NCBI GenBank assembly: GCA_008828725.1
Contig: MEHQ01002813.1
Location: 758,176-822,175 of the forward strand
DNA length: 64,000 nt
DNA from: Saccharina japonica
Taxonomy: Eukaryota > Sar > Phaeophyceae > Laminariales > Laminariaceae
Direction: 5' to 3'
The notes under the pieces are model-generated. The model made no database searches. It worked only from the letters and a program-made list of their open reading frames with translations, and had not been told where the DNA came from. The position numbers and the translations under genes were made by a program. How positions within the stretch are numbered: position 1 is the stretch's first letter; each line of letters begins with the position of its first letter. Below are positions 44,713 to 55,856 of the stretch, piece after piece.

Positions 44713-45353
44713 CTGAGAATCCGATAGTCCAAGTCGTCAGATTTTGGCCCAAAATCCGACGACTTGGGTCATCAGATTTTCAAGTCGAAAAATGGCATGG
44801 ACTCTCTCAATTCAAGATGTTATCCACGCAGCAAGCAAGCAGCACCAGCAGCACCAGCACGATCGATTAGTTGGATGGTGACACAGCGAGGTTGCTTCGC
44901 GCCCGACGTGCAGCCGGCGATCGGTGCGTCTCTCCGTCCCAAACTACAGTCGACTGGCGCGGGCTCGGGAGCGCACTCGGCGTGCGCCTCTCCGTAATCG
45001 TAGACTTTACAGCAGCAGCAGCAGCAGCAGGAGCAGCAGCAGTACAGTCAGTCCACGCTCGGATGCTTCGTTGTGTCAAAACACAAAATACCAAGACAGG
45101 TCGACCCCAGCGCACTCGGCGCGTCGCCGTCAGACCAAAGGCAGCCAGCGTGGCTTGCGTTCTACGCCCAGTACAGCGCGCTCGGCGCGTCTCTTAGCGG
45201 CGCCAGACCACAACAACAGCAGTTGGTCTCGCCGTTTGCTCAAATATATCTGCACGTGCAACAAATCCGTGTCTTCTCGCATAAGAAGACTAAGACTGTT
45301 TCGATTTTCAAACTAGGTCGCTGAAAAAAACGATCGGACCGCATAGGAAACGG
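44707..45353. repeat. Inverted partner of 43900-44605
   Basis: Read backwards it reproduces GACTTGGACTATCGG, the CAG/CTG tract, GGCGCCGC(T/G)AAGAGACGCG and GAAAATCGAAACAGTCTTA in the order seen in 43900-44605. Scattered substitutions and a shorter triplet tract distinguish it. Confidence 0.7.
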
Positions 45354-45383
45354 CCTCAACAATTGTTTTTTTTATTTTTATTA

Positions 45384-46573
45384 GAGTGTTTGCGCAAAAG
45401 TGTTTTCAGAAAATGTTTTTCTTGACGTTAAAAAAAGTGAATTTCCTTTCCCTCACGATTTGTTAGTGTTTGCGCAAAAGCAAATCCAAAAAGACTTTGC
45501 AAACCCTTCGTGCCGTATGAAACAGGGAAGCGGGTTAGCACGGGGAGACAAAAACGAAGAAACGAAAAGGAATTCGTATACCAGCACAGTAGTACGAACG
45601 TATAATATGTACATATAATACGACTTGTGGTACCAGGTGCATCCTATAGCAAAAACAGCAACGAATACAAGCAGGGTACATATCAACAGCAAAAGCAACC
45701 CAGCATCGGCGGCAGCCGCTGTATACCCAGACAGCAAGCAGAAGCAGCAGCACAGTTAGCAGCAGCTACTCGTACTCTCCCAGGGGTGGTTAAGGTCAGC
45801 AGCAGCAGCAGCTCAGCAGCAGTAGTAGCTGAGCAGCAGCAGCTTAGCAGCAAGCAGCTTCAGTTTTTGCAACTTTCGATCATGGGATCAGCTCTTTTTC
45901 TCATGTTTGTGCTGCTGCTGAGCTTCGCTGTTCCTGCTTGAGCCTACGAGTGCCAACGCCACGATTCAAGCACGCCCGACCCCCTCGCACAGCGGCGCAG
46001 TCGCCCCCGCGCCCTCCCCCGCCGCGCCGCCGCCGCCGCTGCTGCTGCTGCTGCTGCAGCTGTAGCTTCAGCTGCTGTGCTGCCGCCACCACGGGTGTGT
46101 TCCGGAGATGGTACACAAGACTTTTCATGCTGTATCATTGGGAGGTATACAGGCGGCACGTACGAGTACCAATTTCTGATCGAGGCACCTTCCACGACGA
46201 CATCAAGTGAGCGGGTGCCGCAGCTGCGGCCCGCCGTGACAGCCCAACGCCACTCGTCCGTGCCATACTCCAGCCTACACATTTTGAGCCTCGGTGCGCT
46301 CCGCGGTTAGTTGCCGTGTTACGAGTAGCAGCGCTTTTGTCGGCTGTGCAAGGTACGGCTCTCGGTGGTGTCGATGAGACCCAGTGCGTCGGGTGAAATC
46401 TCGGTACGTTGTACGCCAATAAACAGAGAGCACAAAAAGTACCGCAAATTCTGGCCAAATCGTTACTTCTGAAAAGTATTTTCCGGTCGTTTTTTCAGAA
46501 AAATACCGCTAATTTTTACCGCGGGACAATTTTTAGAAAAGTATTTTTCTAAAAAGTCTTTTGCGCAAACACT
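45384..46573. mobile_element. Non-autonomous TIR element X, more complete copy
   Basis: Ends AGAGTGTTTGCGCAAAAG and CTTTTGCGCAAACACTCT are inverted. ATT on both sides may be a 3-bp target duplication. Most of it (45384-46420) is the reverse complement of 39533-40543. The outer 150 bp (46421-46573) are missing from the left copy. It is rich in CAG/CTG triplets and has no transposase. Confidence 0.65.
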
Positions 46574-46984
46574 CTATTAAAAAAAAAAAAACTGAAAATA
46601 GATCAGGGATTTTCAACGGTATATTGCATGATAATTATACGTGGATTTACGTCAGACCTTTAGCTACCTGTAGAATAGCTCGAACTCTGAAACTTTACAT
46701 GTGTATACGTATACGCGTATCATACACAAACAGACGTAGAAGAGGTCGGCTGTGTACTGCTGTATCGGTATGTTTCAATGTTCGTCTGCCACCGCCCGCC
46801 CCTCCCTCCCTCACCCCTCACTCGTACGAATACACCAAGGCAAGGCGCCTACTGCTGCTGTACCGTCAGGTAAGGAAAAAGGTCATCTGCCAAGACGCGC
46901 GCATCCATATTGTTGCGACCCCGGCGCGCCCTGTGTCTCATTGGAAAACATCACGGAGTTTAGGGTCATATAGCAGCCGCCGAG

Positions 46985-47112
46985 TATGTGAGACCCATGG
47001 TATATCAGCCTATATCTCTGAAGAACTGCAGGAATGCTCATGTCTGTATTGTGAGACCCGTGACTTATTAGCCGATATCTCTGAAGAACTGCAGGAATGC
47101 TCCTCATGTCCG
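46985..47112 (+). repeat. Two tandem units of about 66 bp, possibly coding
   Basis: Both units contain GTGAGACCC(A/G)TG, then ATATCTCTGAAGAACTGCAG and GAATGCTC. In the plus frame ending at 47130 they translate as CET(H/R)xxxAxISEELQECS twice. That frame (from 46561) has no recognised domain. The repeat alone could explain its openness. Confidence 0.6.
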
Positions 47113-47130
47113 TCTGATGTACTGCTGTAG

Positions 47131-48620
47131 TGTTATTTACCTCAAAATGCAAGCTTCCGCCGCTTGTTTCAGTTAACTATCACCCCCACCCTCTCCTTTT
47201 GGGTCGAAGCTTACAGTAAGCGTTCAACAGCGCCACGACTTACTGCGGTTGTCGCTCTGCCTATTATGCGGCGTGCTCGCGGAAAAAGCGGCGCAGAGCG
47301 CCAGGAGGTCAACAATGAAGTTGGTGTGGTTCGGAAAAGACGCTGTGGCGTTATGCCATGGTTCGAATTTAGTCAGTGCACTACGACGTATATGTTTTAT
47401 ACCTCTCTGTGGATCACAACCACCCTTAGCAATTCTATTTCTGGTATAATAACACCATATCATCAGTACTCCTTACGGAAAACGGCATACTCGTAGCTCC
47501 AGTTCTAGTTCTCAGACCTCCGACTGACCAACGTATAGCTTGTTCGTTATTGTCTCTATTTAATAGGAGGTATTGGGGCTCTTGGATCTGCAAGGGAGGG
47601 CAAGCATTGCTGTGTTTGCATCACGAAGCGAAAGCGCTCCGCTGCAAGATTTTGATCGTTTCAGAGCTCCTGTTTGGTATCTACACTCTGCTGTGGCCAC
47701 GTATAGGACGCTACGGACGGTGGAACTAGAGGCTCAGCAGGTACGTTCACCTACTATAAATAATTATCGGCGTCCTCGTCGAAAATCCGAGTTAAAACAG
47801 TACCAGCAGCGGAGAAACTGCTATTTTTCACATTCGGCTTGGGTACCAGGGGTATGGCGAGTCGTTTTCGAGTTAGAGGCACGTTTCGTGATGAATCAAG
47901 GCGTCTGATCGATGTGCCTCCTGAGATACATACATGTTGACCATGATCTATCTAGGCTCTCTTAAACTACTCATTGGTCGAAATTCTGAGCATTAGCACT
48001 GGAGAAATGCCGTTTTCCGTAGTAGGGAGTCACGAAAAATCTAGAAATTTTACCAGAAATAGTTTTGCAACTGAAAAAAAAGGGTGTGTTTTTCATTTTC
48101 TCATACGTGCCAGTTATATTTTTTGTCCGAAGGGGCGCTCCTTCTGTATAGATAGCTGATGCTTTGGAGAGTATCATCAGCCGTGCCTCCGGCAGCTAGT
48201 CCTTGTTAAGCTTGGTCCCCTTCTCTGCGCCACGCGATGAGGTAAACAGTACCTTCCCTCTCGCTAGAAACCTGCAAATGGGCTCAGGCTGTCTTCCGTA
48301 TTCAGGGTGCGTACGAAGACAGCACACTATATCATGCTGCTGCGCTTTCTTGTTTTGGTGCCCTGGAAGATGCGTTCCCTAGAAGTGCACAGCAGTAAAT
48401 ACTGCAGCACTGGCTTGATCCAAGTTCAGCCACATGAAGCGCTCAACTTTCGTGAAACTTACACGCTGCCTACGTATGTACGAGGTTGGGAGTTGTGTTT
48501 TCCTATTTTTTTTCATATTCTCAGGCTGATATTCGTGTTAAGCGTTAAGCCACGTTCTTAAAAACAAGCCGGTACTCTGCTGCTGCTGTACCTGTGACCA
48601 ACGGTACCCTGTACTTGATG
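47131..48620. other. No recognisable gene
   Basis: Several short open frames (for example 47573-47908 plus, 111 codons) without domain, conservation within the window or splice context. No element termini seen. Confidence 0.4.
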
Positions 48621-48621
48621 T

Positions 48622-49377
48622 TGTTGGGTAGACAGATCGGGTTTAATGTGAAGACAACACACACCCATTATTGTCTGTCCTGATTCCTAATCCTAGGGAG
48701 ATACAAATTCTGTGGTCACAGACTTTATATTTTGTTTGTTTGTTCGTTTCTTGTTGACTTGCTCACTGCGAGGGGGTAGTACCGGCTCTTGACACCGTTC
48801 TTTGTAGAAGCAGGAAGGAGATGTCAGATGGTGTGACTTGGTCCCCGTATCGGTCTTGTAGCAGAGACGGGAATATGATATTTTCATCGCCTTGACAACG
48901 ATTTTTCTCTTTTCCTCTCTTCTAGTGTCTTCTTTCTTGCTTTCTTGCTTTTTGCCTCGTTCCTCCTTTTTGAAACCGCCCTATGCCGATGTTTTCGGTT
49001 TCTTCGCGTTGCCCCGGCCGTGCAGCAGTTATCTGTTCCTCTCTTGGGCACGTGTGTTTCCTTGCTTCTAGGGGCGCTTCTGTCTCCCTGCGTCATTTGT
49101 ATTCTGTTTCGTTTCATAATTCGTTTCTTTTTTTTTTTTGTCTTTTAGTTCTTATTTTTCGGTTCGGCGTGTGTCGTTGTGTTCTCGTACCCGGTACGTT
49201 AGCATCTCACTTGCTTTGCCCATTGATTTGCGTTTATTTTGTTTTGGTTTCTCTCTGTTTCACAGTCTGTGACCACATAATTTGTATCACTCTAGGATTA
49301 GGAATCAGAAAACACACTGGGTCGTACTGATGTGGTTGGGTAGAAAGAACGGGTTTAATGTGAAGACAACACACACA
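48622..49377. repeat. Composite of two LINE-tail-like copies around an inverted pair
   Basis: The direct repeat GTTGGGTAGA, then GGGTTTAATGTGAAGACAACACACAC, lies at 48622-48664 and 49335-49377. Just inside, 48680-48724 and 49264-49308 are inverted copies of CTGATTCCTAATCCTAG and onward to GTGGTCACAGACT. The right half (49264-49377) has the same order of phrases as the LINE 3' tail at 6480-6592. Confidence 0.55.
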
Positions 49378-49542
49378 GAGAATGTGAGAAAGGGAAAACA
49401 ACATACCAGGTAACAAATGAAACGCAAATGAACGGCTAAGGCAAGTGAAATATCAACGCACCGGGTACGAGGATATAAAGACACGAGCCAAACCAAAACA
49501 TAAGAACAAAAGAGTCGTACTTATACGTATACAACGGAGTCG

Positions 49543-49897
49543 GTCGCCCCGATGGCCTAGAGGTAACCTCGAACGCTTCTGAACGTTGATGTCTGGAGTT
49601 CGAATCTCACGTGGGTCGGACTTTTGAGTTTATTTGCAAAAAAAAATAAAAAACGGAATCAACTGCTGAGAGCGCCAATTAATAGTAGCGTGGGTAGGCA
49701 CAATTCGATGCGAGTCGACGAGGGAAGGAAAGGCTGAAGTCTTCTCGCGATAAAAATGCAAGGCAAGAACCGTAGTGGGGGAGGAGGGAGAGGAGCCTAC
49801 TTTGTGACCCCGGATCTGAGTTACGACTAGGGAGGAGAGAGAAAGGAAGGGCGAAGATAATAAATGGGATGGACAAAAAAAAAAAAAAAAAAAAAAA
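49543..49897 (+). mobile_element. tRNA-headed SINE, copy 1
   Basis: The head GGTCGCCCCGATGGCCTAGAGG contains an A-box-like word, and GGAGTTCGAATCTC is a B-box, as in RNA polymerase III promoters. The body continues through GCTGAGAGCGCC, TCTCGCGATAAAAATGCAAGG and GATCTGAGTTACGAC to GGATGGAC and a poly-A tail (49874-49897). Confidence 0.85.
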
Positions 49898-49899
49898 CG

Positions 49900-50597
49900 T
49901 GCTGGGCCAGCTTAAAAACGGACAGTGCGGTGGGTTGGCTATGCCCCGCTCAATATTACGAATTTGGACGTGATTGTTTTACACGATGTTGATCACGCAC
50001 CAGCCAACAAACGGAAAGCTTGCCTTTTTTTTATGTTTCGTTCGAGAGATATGACCGATACAAATAGTCGAAAAAATACTAAAGTGGTCATAACTTTCGT
50101 GAAACAAAAAAAGATAAAAAAAAGGCAGGCTTTCCGTTTCAGTGCACATGCCATTCAAATACGACGTTAATTTTCAGAGGAACTTCACAAAAAAAAGTGG
50201 GGCATCGCAGTAAACCACTCGCTCTCGTCACTACTTGTTTATTGTATAGGAAACGTTTTGCCAAAATCTCTTGATGGGTGACGAATTGACAAGTGCAACT
50301 GATATCGATCGTCTCCTTGGGGGGATTCAGCCTTGTCCACACCAATTTCTATCTTGATCGGGAAAGACGTTTTTGTTTAGCCGTCATACGGATTTGAGGT
50401 CAAAATGTCCCCAAAAAATGGTACTTTTGAGGTTTCTTGGATATCTCAGCGACATCGAGTCGGATTCTAGAAAAGTTGGAACCTGCCTGTCCGCTGTGGT
50501 GTCAGGGTCAGTGCTTCCAGTTTTCAAGTCCAAACTTCCAGTGTTTCACGCGATACGACTTTAAGAAGCTTTGTCCGTTTTTTGGCTGGCCCAGCTC
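49900..50597. mobile_element. TIR element, GCTGGGCCAGC family, copy 2
   Basis: Its ends, GTGCTGGGCCAGC and TGGCTGGCCCAGCTC, and its internal phrases match 41206-41946 with substantial divergence. It begins directly at the poly-A tail of SINE copy 1. No transposase. Confidence 0.6.
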
Positions 50598-50756
50598 GTA
50601 TATATATACTATAATACGCGTATATATATCACGTACTTTTTACATATTTATCACCCCATTCATTATCTTCGCCCGTATTTTGTCTCCCTCGTATTAATAA
50701 TATGGAGCACCATCATAACTACCTGGTATTATATATGTACATATATACTTCTCCCA

Positions 50757-51095
50757 GCCGGTCGCCCCGGTAGAGTAGTGGTCAGCTTCAAAGACTACCA
50801 TTGGTACCCAGGATCGAATCCCACCGTGGTGAGAGATTTTGTCTTGATTAATAAAAATAAAAAGGAACCAATTGCTGAGAGCGCCTTCGTGGCGTGGGTA
50901 GGCGGAATCCGACGCAAGTCGACGAGGGAAGAAAGTGCTGAAACCTTCTCGCGATAAAAATGCAAGGCAAGAACCGTAGTGGGGGGGAAGGGAGAAGAGC
51001 CTACTTTGTGACCGCGGATCTGAGTTACGACCAGGAAGGAAAGAGAAAGGAAGGGCGAAGATAATAAAGGGGATGGACAAAAAAAAAAAAAAAAA
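50757..51095 (+). mobile_element. tRNA-headed SINE, copy 2
   Basis: Head CCGGTCGCCCCGGTAGAGTAG, B-box AGGATCGAATCCC, the same body as copy 1 and a poly-A tail at 51079-51095. It is nearly full length. Confidence 0.85.
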
Positions 51096-51099
51096 CTAG

Positions 51100-51388
51100 T
51101 TTTGTTTTCCGTCGTAACTCAGATCCGGGGTCACTAAAGTATGCTCTTCTCCCCCCTCCCCACTTGTATTGCATTTTTATCGCGAGAATATTTCAGCACT
51201 CTTTTGCCTCGTCGACTTGCGTCGGATTCCGCCTACTCACGACACGAAGGCGCTCTCAGCAATGAATTGGTTCCTTTTTAATTTTTCAAATAAAGTAACT
51301 TTCTCACCACGGTGGGATTCGAACTTGAGTACCATTGCCAGTAGTCTTTGAAGCTGACCACTCCTCGTAATCTACCGGGGCGACCAGC
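51100..51388 (-). mobile_element. tRNA-headed SINE, copy 3, inverted
   Basis: On the minus strand: head CTGGTCGCCCCGGTAGATTA, B-box AGTTCGAATCCCACC, and body to GATCTGAGTTACGACGG. Its 3' end faces the poly-A of copy 2, so copies 2 and 3 form a palindrome. The poly-A is reduced. Confidence 0.8.
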
Positions 51389-51522
51389 AAAATAATGTTA
51401 TTAATATACCAGGTATATATTAATATTTAATACGTAGTAAAAATCGGGAAACATATGGTTCTGTCTCTGCCGTAGGTCCTATTTACTATATACTCTGTAC
51501 GTTCCCCCGTAATATTCATAGG

Positions 51523-51640
51523 TGTAACTCAGATCCGGGGTCAATACGTACACTCTTCTCCTCCCTCCCCACTATGGCATCATACCTGCCTTGCATTTTT
51601 ATCGCGAGGAGATTTCAGCACTACTTTCTTCCCTCGTAGA
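51523..51640 (-). mobile_element. SINE body fragment
   Basis: Only the 3' body is present (GTAACTCAGATCCGGGGTCA through TTGCATTTTTATCGCGAG to TTCCCTCGTAGAC on the plus strand). The tRNA-like head is absent. Confidence 0.75.
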
Positions 51641-51705
51641 CTTTTATAAATTTTTATACGTCAAATTGGGCCTACCAACGCTATAATAGGCGGCTCTCGA
51701 CAACA

Positions 51706-51792
51706 GTTGTTGTTGTTGTTGTCTTCACATTAAACTCCTTTCAGTTGCTAATCCCTATAGTCTGATCTAGCAAGATCACAGCCCGTGGTCAC
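51706..51792 (-). repeat. LINE-tail-like module with (AAC)n end
   Basis: Minus strand: TTGTGACCACGGG, then GGGATTAG, then TTTAATGTGAAGACAACAAC and more AAC repeats. The order and spacing match the end of the LINE at 6480-6592. No LINE coding DNA is attached. Confidence 0.65.
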
Positions 51793-51799
51793 AAAAGTG

Positions 51800-52625
51800 C
51801 TAGAGCCATCAGAGAATCCTAAAGAACACGCACACTTAGCAGGGAAATGATACACAAGTCCGAAGAGGTACACCTAAAATCCCTACAGCATGTTATGCGT
51901 GTCCAAAACTGAGCTACACGCCCGCAATCTCCATTCGACTACAGTACAGCAGCATCGCCCCCCCCCCCACTCTTTACCAATGAATTTGCCGACTACAGCG
52001 TAACTACTGTCTGAAGTACTGTCTGTACAAAAACACACGGTTGGCGTGGGACCAAGATGGAGCACGCAGCTGTTGTCTGAAGTGCTGCCAGAATGACGGT
52101 CCGCGAGCACACAGTGAACAAGAACAGCCAACCAAAGCCATCACGTCAATTGACAATTACCCGAATCTATCCTAAACGTCTGTGTTAGGCACAGCATTAT
52201 AAACATCGACACTGATTAGGAATCGTTCCACATTGAAGGGGTCTTCCACGATCAGGCACATAATTAAGGCACCCGGGGTGCCCGCGCCATCTCTGCCGCG
52301 TCTCTCTACAAAACTAGTGACGTCATCCACACAGACCAAACAACAAAATTCAGGGAGAAAAAACGAAATAGTTTGTCAACAAAAAATGATTGTCCGTTCG
52401 CGACGGGTCGATGTCATCCGTGCTCCGGATGGCTTCTCCGCGCTGCTGTGCTGCTGCTGTGGCGTGCTGTTGTGCTCCGGCGCGCCGCCCCGGTGCCGCT
52501 TGGCCAGTCCCAGCTCGACCACACTCGACCCGCTCCGTCCGTACACGCCCTCGTTGCTGTCCTTCCCAGTCGGCTCCTCGCTTTCTCCCTCGTTGCACTC
52601 AGGGTGCCTGGTCTGGAAAGTAATA
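51800..52625. other. No confident gene
   Basis: A GC-rich stretch at 52390-52620 is open in all plus frames and two minus frames, which reflects composition. CTGCTGTG triplets occur at 52440-52470. No domain is recognised. Confidence 0.4.
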
Positions 52626-52639
52626 GGTGTCATTAGAGA

Positions 52640-52757
52640 ATACAAATATCTATACGGAGACTCGAACCCCTGACTTAGACCTTAGCATTATCCGTGGATA
52701 CCTGCTACATACTGCTTGCTATGGTATATACGTCATATACCACCGGGGCGACCGACC
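52640..52757 (-). mobile_element. tRNA-like SINE head, inverted
   Basis: Minus strand: GTCGGTCGCCCCGGTGGTATA, then GTCAGGGGTTCGAGTCTCCG, giving A- and B-box-like words and the same 5' start as the other SINEs. The downstream body is not the common one. Confidence 0.6.
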
Positions 52758-52806
52758 TGCATTTTGTTTTTTATAGTTATGAATATACTATTGATAGTGG
52801 GTGCCA

Positions 52807-53401
52807 GGGCATTAATTAGGTGTTGCGCCGTTGCGCTGGCGCAACTTTTGAGCAAAAAAAACGCTTTGCGCAACAGTCGCCGCGAGGCTGGTTGCGCGCA
52901 GCGCAACACGCGATTTTAGGCACGCAACAATCTCCGCCGCAGGCGTAAAATTATTTTTTTGTTGCGCACTTTTTTCTCGCCGGAGGCGAGAAACAATTTT
53001 GGGGCTTTTTTTGTCCAAATAGTTTAGGCCCCATGTCCTATACGCCTTTGTCGAAAACAAGGATTAGGCACCTTTTGCTATTCGCCGTAGGATTTTAATA
53101 TTTCCAGGTACCTTTCCTATTCGCCGCAGCCAATAATAAATTTAAGGCTTTTTTACTTGGTTTTCAGGCGTATATTCGCGCACATATTGGAAATGTTTCG
53201 CCTCCGGCGGCCATCCGGAGGCCCTCCGGGGGCCCTCCCGAGAGACCCCACCGTGGGGGGCTCGGGGGGCCCCTGCGGGGGGCTTGCACGCCTGCGGCGC
53301 AACACGCGCCGAAGGCGTGTTGCGCTGCGCACAACGCACAACACCACGTGCGTCGCCTCTTGCGCTGCGCGCAACAGACGCCGAGCCACTAATTAATGCC
53401 C
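52807..53401. mobile_element. Palindrome-rich MITE-like element, GGGCATTAATTAG termini
   Basis: Inverted ends GGGCATTAATTAG and CTAATTAATGCCC enclose 570 bp. The subterminal regions are full of TTGCGC/GCGCAAC words. The right half is very GC-rich, with short hairpins such as CTCGCCGGAGGCGAG and CGCCTCCGGCGG. No transposase. The open frames here reflect GC content. Confidence 0.65.
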
Positions 53402-53814
53402 AGGTGGGTACCCCCCTATTTAAGAGAGATGTGGTACGGTACAGGCCGAAAACAACTTTCTTTCTTATCAACAGTGGGAAATCTATACTAGCTTTAGTGT
53501 GAGCGGGTCCAGCCGATTTGGTCTCTTTTATGTGCACTACAGTATGTTAGTTAGTGTGCCATCTCTTAAGTCCGGGTACCCACGTACCCACGACTCGTGG
53601 CTGTATATGTATCACAAGTGGACTCCGCCGGCGGCCTAGTGAAGATCGCCGACGTAGCTAAGACCCGCAAGCAAAGACAATTTACTCCAAAAGGCAGTTT
53701 ACGATACCAACAGCCCGTTAAGGATGTTCGATTAATCCCTAACCCCTATAACGCAATGCCTAATCGGAAACTAACAACCACGATTGACAACGTAATACAT
53801 TCCAGAGGCGAGGT

Positions 53815-54080
53815 GTACTCCGAGTGCTGAGAGTACTGAAGCGTTAGCGAGCTGCTGTTATCGTGAGCGTGAGAGCAGTACCGATGGCCCAAAGGCTGCG
53901 AGTGCCGACCGGAATGGGAGTATAAGCAGTACAGAGCCCAAGACTCCTAGTACAGACAGTACCCGCACTATACTATCGAACACCGAAATGAGTGGGAGGG
54001 CAGGCAACATCAGCAGTACAGACCGAATCACTGGGAGTGGCAGTAAATTATCCCACGATACTGCTGAACTGTACTTCAAG
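53815..54080. repeat. Decayed relative of the TACTCGGAG array
   Basis: TACTCCGAGTGC, GAGCAGTACCGATGGCCCAA, ATAAGCAGTAC and TACTTCAAGG follow the spacer order of 15180-15480, but most core words are mutated. Confidence 0.5.
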
Positions 54081-54971
54081 GGTCGGTATTCTAGAGGAGG
54101 TTGTTTCCAGACTTTTCAGATTTCTCGGTATATTCTGAGTTCTGTGTGAAACTTAGTATCGAGATGCGGAGGAGGCGTTCTGTCGAAATTTCTGCTAAAT
54201 GAACAGAGCGGAAGACATTTGGAACATCATCTGGGGAATTATTCCGTCTAAAGGTCGTTCGATAATAACGGCGGGAAGTGGCCGAGTTGCCCCCGCCGTG
54301 GGCAATTTTCTTCAACGTTTGCACTCGTCGTTGAACCATCTATGGATGTTTCGACAAGGGGTAGAGGGGAACTACTTTTGCTTGTGTTGCCGAGAAGGCC
54401 TTCTGTTTAGTCATACCAATCGGTGGGGCGAAATGCCTTTGGTCTAGGTACGTGTCTTCATACTGGGCTATTATATTATTTTTTGTGATTCTACGAAAAA
54501 CATAAAGGATTTCGAAATTTCTTGATTTTCCCGGTTTTCTCATATGACTATCTATCCCTGTAGATTCTTCCTGTGGACAGACACAGGTACGAGCAGGATC
54601 CACAGCAGTACATCTCTTGAAAATTGGTTGGTCACTGGTTGCTTGCTTTTGCCTTGCACAACATTCACGCCTGTCCATTCTAGCCGAATACATCCACACG
54701 CACATAGAAGACTGCAGTCCCGTGAGCAGATGGGGCGTCGTGGCGGTGCGGGAGCTCGGCGTAAAGAAGTAGCTTTCGCTCGAGACCAAACTCAGCTCCT
54801 ATTACACACCGTTAGGGAGGATATTTATACGGGTGGGCTGTTCACGTATATTGCATTGCTTTGCTCTATAGGGAGCACCTCGTGGTGGGATCAAGGTGCG
54901 GGCGTAAACCCAACCCAACCCCCAACCACTGTAGAATACACGCTCGAAAAAAATGAAAACAAAACAAGGGC
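54081..54971. other. No recognisable gene
   Basis: Antiparallel open frames at 54340-54789 (minus) and 54544-55053 (plus) overlap, with no domain on either side. There is no clear splice or repeat structure before the next element. Confidence 0.4.
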
Positions 54972-55856
54972 ATTTGACAAAAAGGGGGACACCCCCATAT
55001 ATCGTAACAAAAGGGGGGACACTACCAAGCACCGGCGGCGAGGTTATTTTTAAAGAGGCGGTCGTCAATTCCAATCCAACGGCCCAGCGCATTAACGATA
55101 TACTCAAGTCATATATTAACCATCACTCTGACCGAACAGCTCAACAGCTCATTTTCTGGTACAATAAGACTCTCCTCTCCTTTACGCCATGGTACGTACC
55201 TGATATACGCGTATACGTATACGGCGGTACCGGCACGGCTACATGTATACGTACAGCAGCCAGCAGTAGTACCAGAGGAGTACTACTATCCTTTGTTACG
55301 TATATATATTTACGTATACTCGTATATATATATGTTGGTGATTTTTGAGGACAACAGGGCACAGGGCGCCAACCAATGTATGCTGATCTGCTGGCCACAT
55401 TTGCCTAAGTATGGGCCGTTGGTCTTTTCGACGTTAGACGTCGTCTGTTGGGCGTGCCACAACAACCAGAACATGGAGTGGTCACTTACCCATGTTTTGT
55501 TTTACGCAGAAAGGGGGATATCTCTCCGCAGCGTTACAAAAAGGGGGACATTGGGTGAAAAGGGGGACTTTCCCAAAATAAGTAGATGGAAAGGGGGATA
55601 CCCTCGCGTAGGCATAACAAAAACGGGGATATGTTTACACACCCCTTTTGATCGCTCTCGTTCACCCGCTAAACACATGAAAAAAAGAAAAGAAAAAAAA
55701 GCTGTGGATGGTAGGGAGATGCCATGTGAGTGTGGCAAACGCATCAGGTTTTAATTTCGAGTCGAATTGACAGAGTACATAGGCGTACCAGGCGGCTAAA
55801 ATCGATGTCCCCCTTTTTGTCACGATATAGGGGGGTGTACCCCTTTTTGTAAAATC
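54972..55856. mobile_element. Inverted-repeat element with AAAGGGGGA iterons
   Basis: Inverted ends of about 48 bp: ACAAAAAGGGGGACACCCCC, then ATATCGT(A/G)ACAAAA(G/A)GGGGGACA, at 54977-55022. The complement lies at 55806-55855. The word AAAGGGGGAYA recurs about eight times, mostly in one orientation (54981, 55009, 55508-55620). No transposase. The function of the iterons is unknown. Confidence 0.65.

Noticed and set aside
49543-49625. Functional tRNA gene
   Set aside because: The tRNA-like head is followed by a body shared with other copies and a poly-A tail, so it is a SINE.
52373-52645. Genes in the GC-rich stretch
   Set aside because: Open in nearly all frames at once. No frame shows a domain or a non-random composition.
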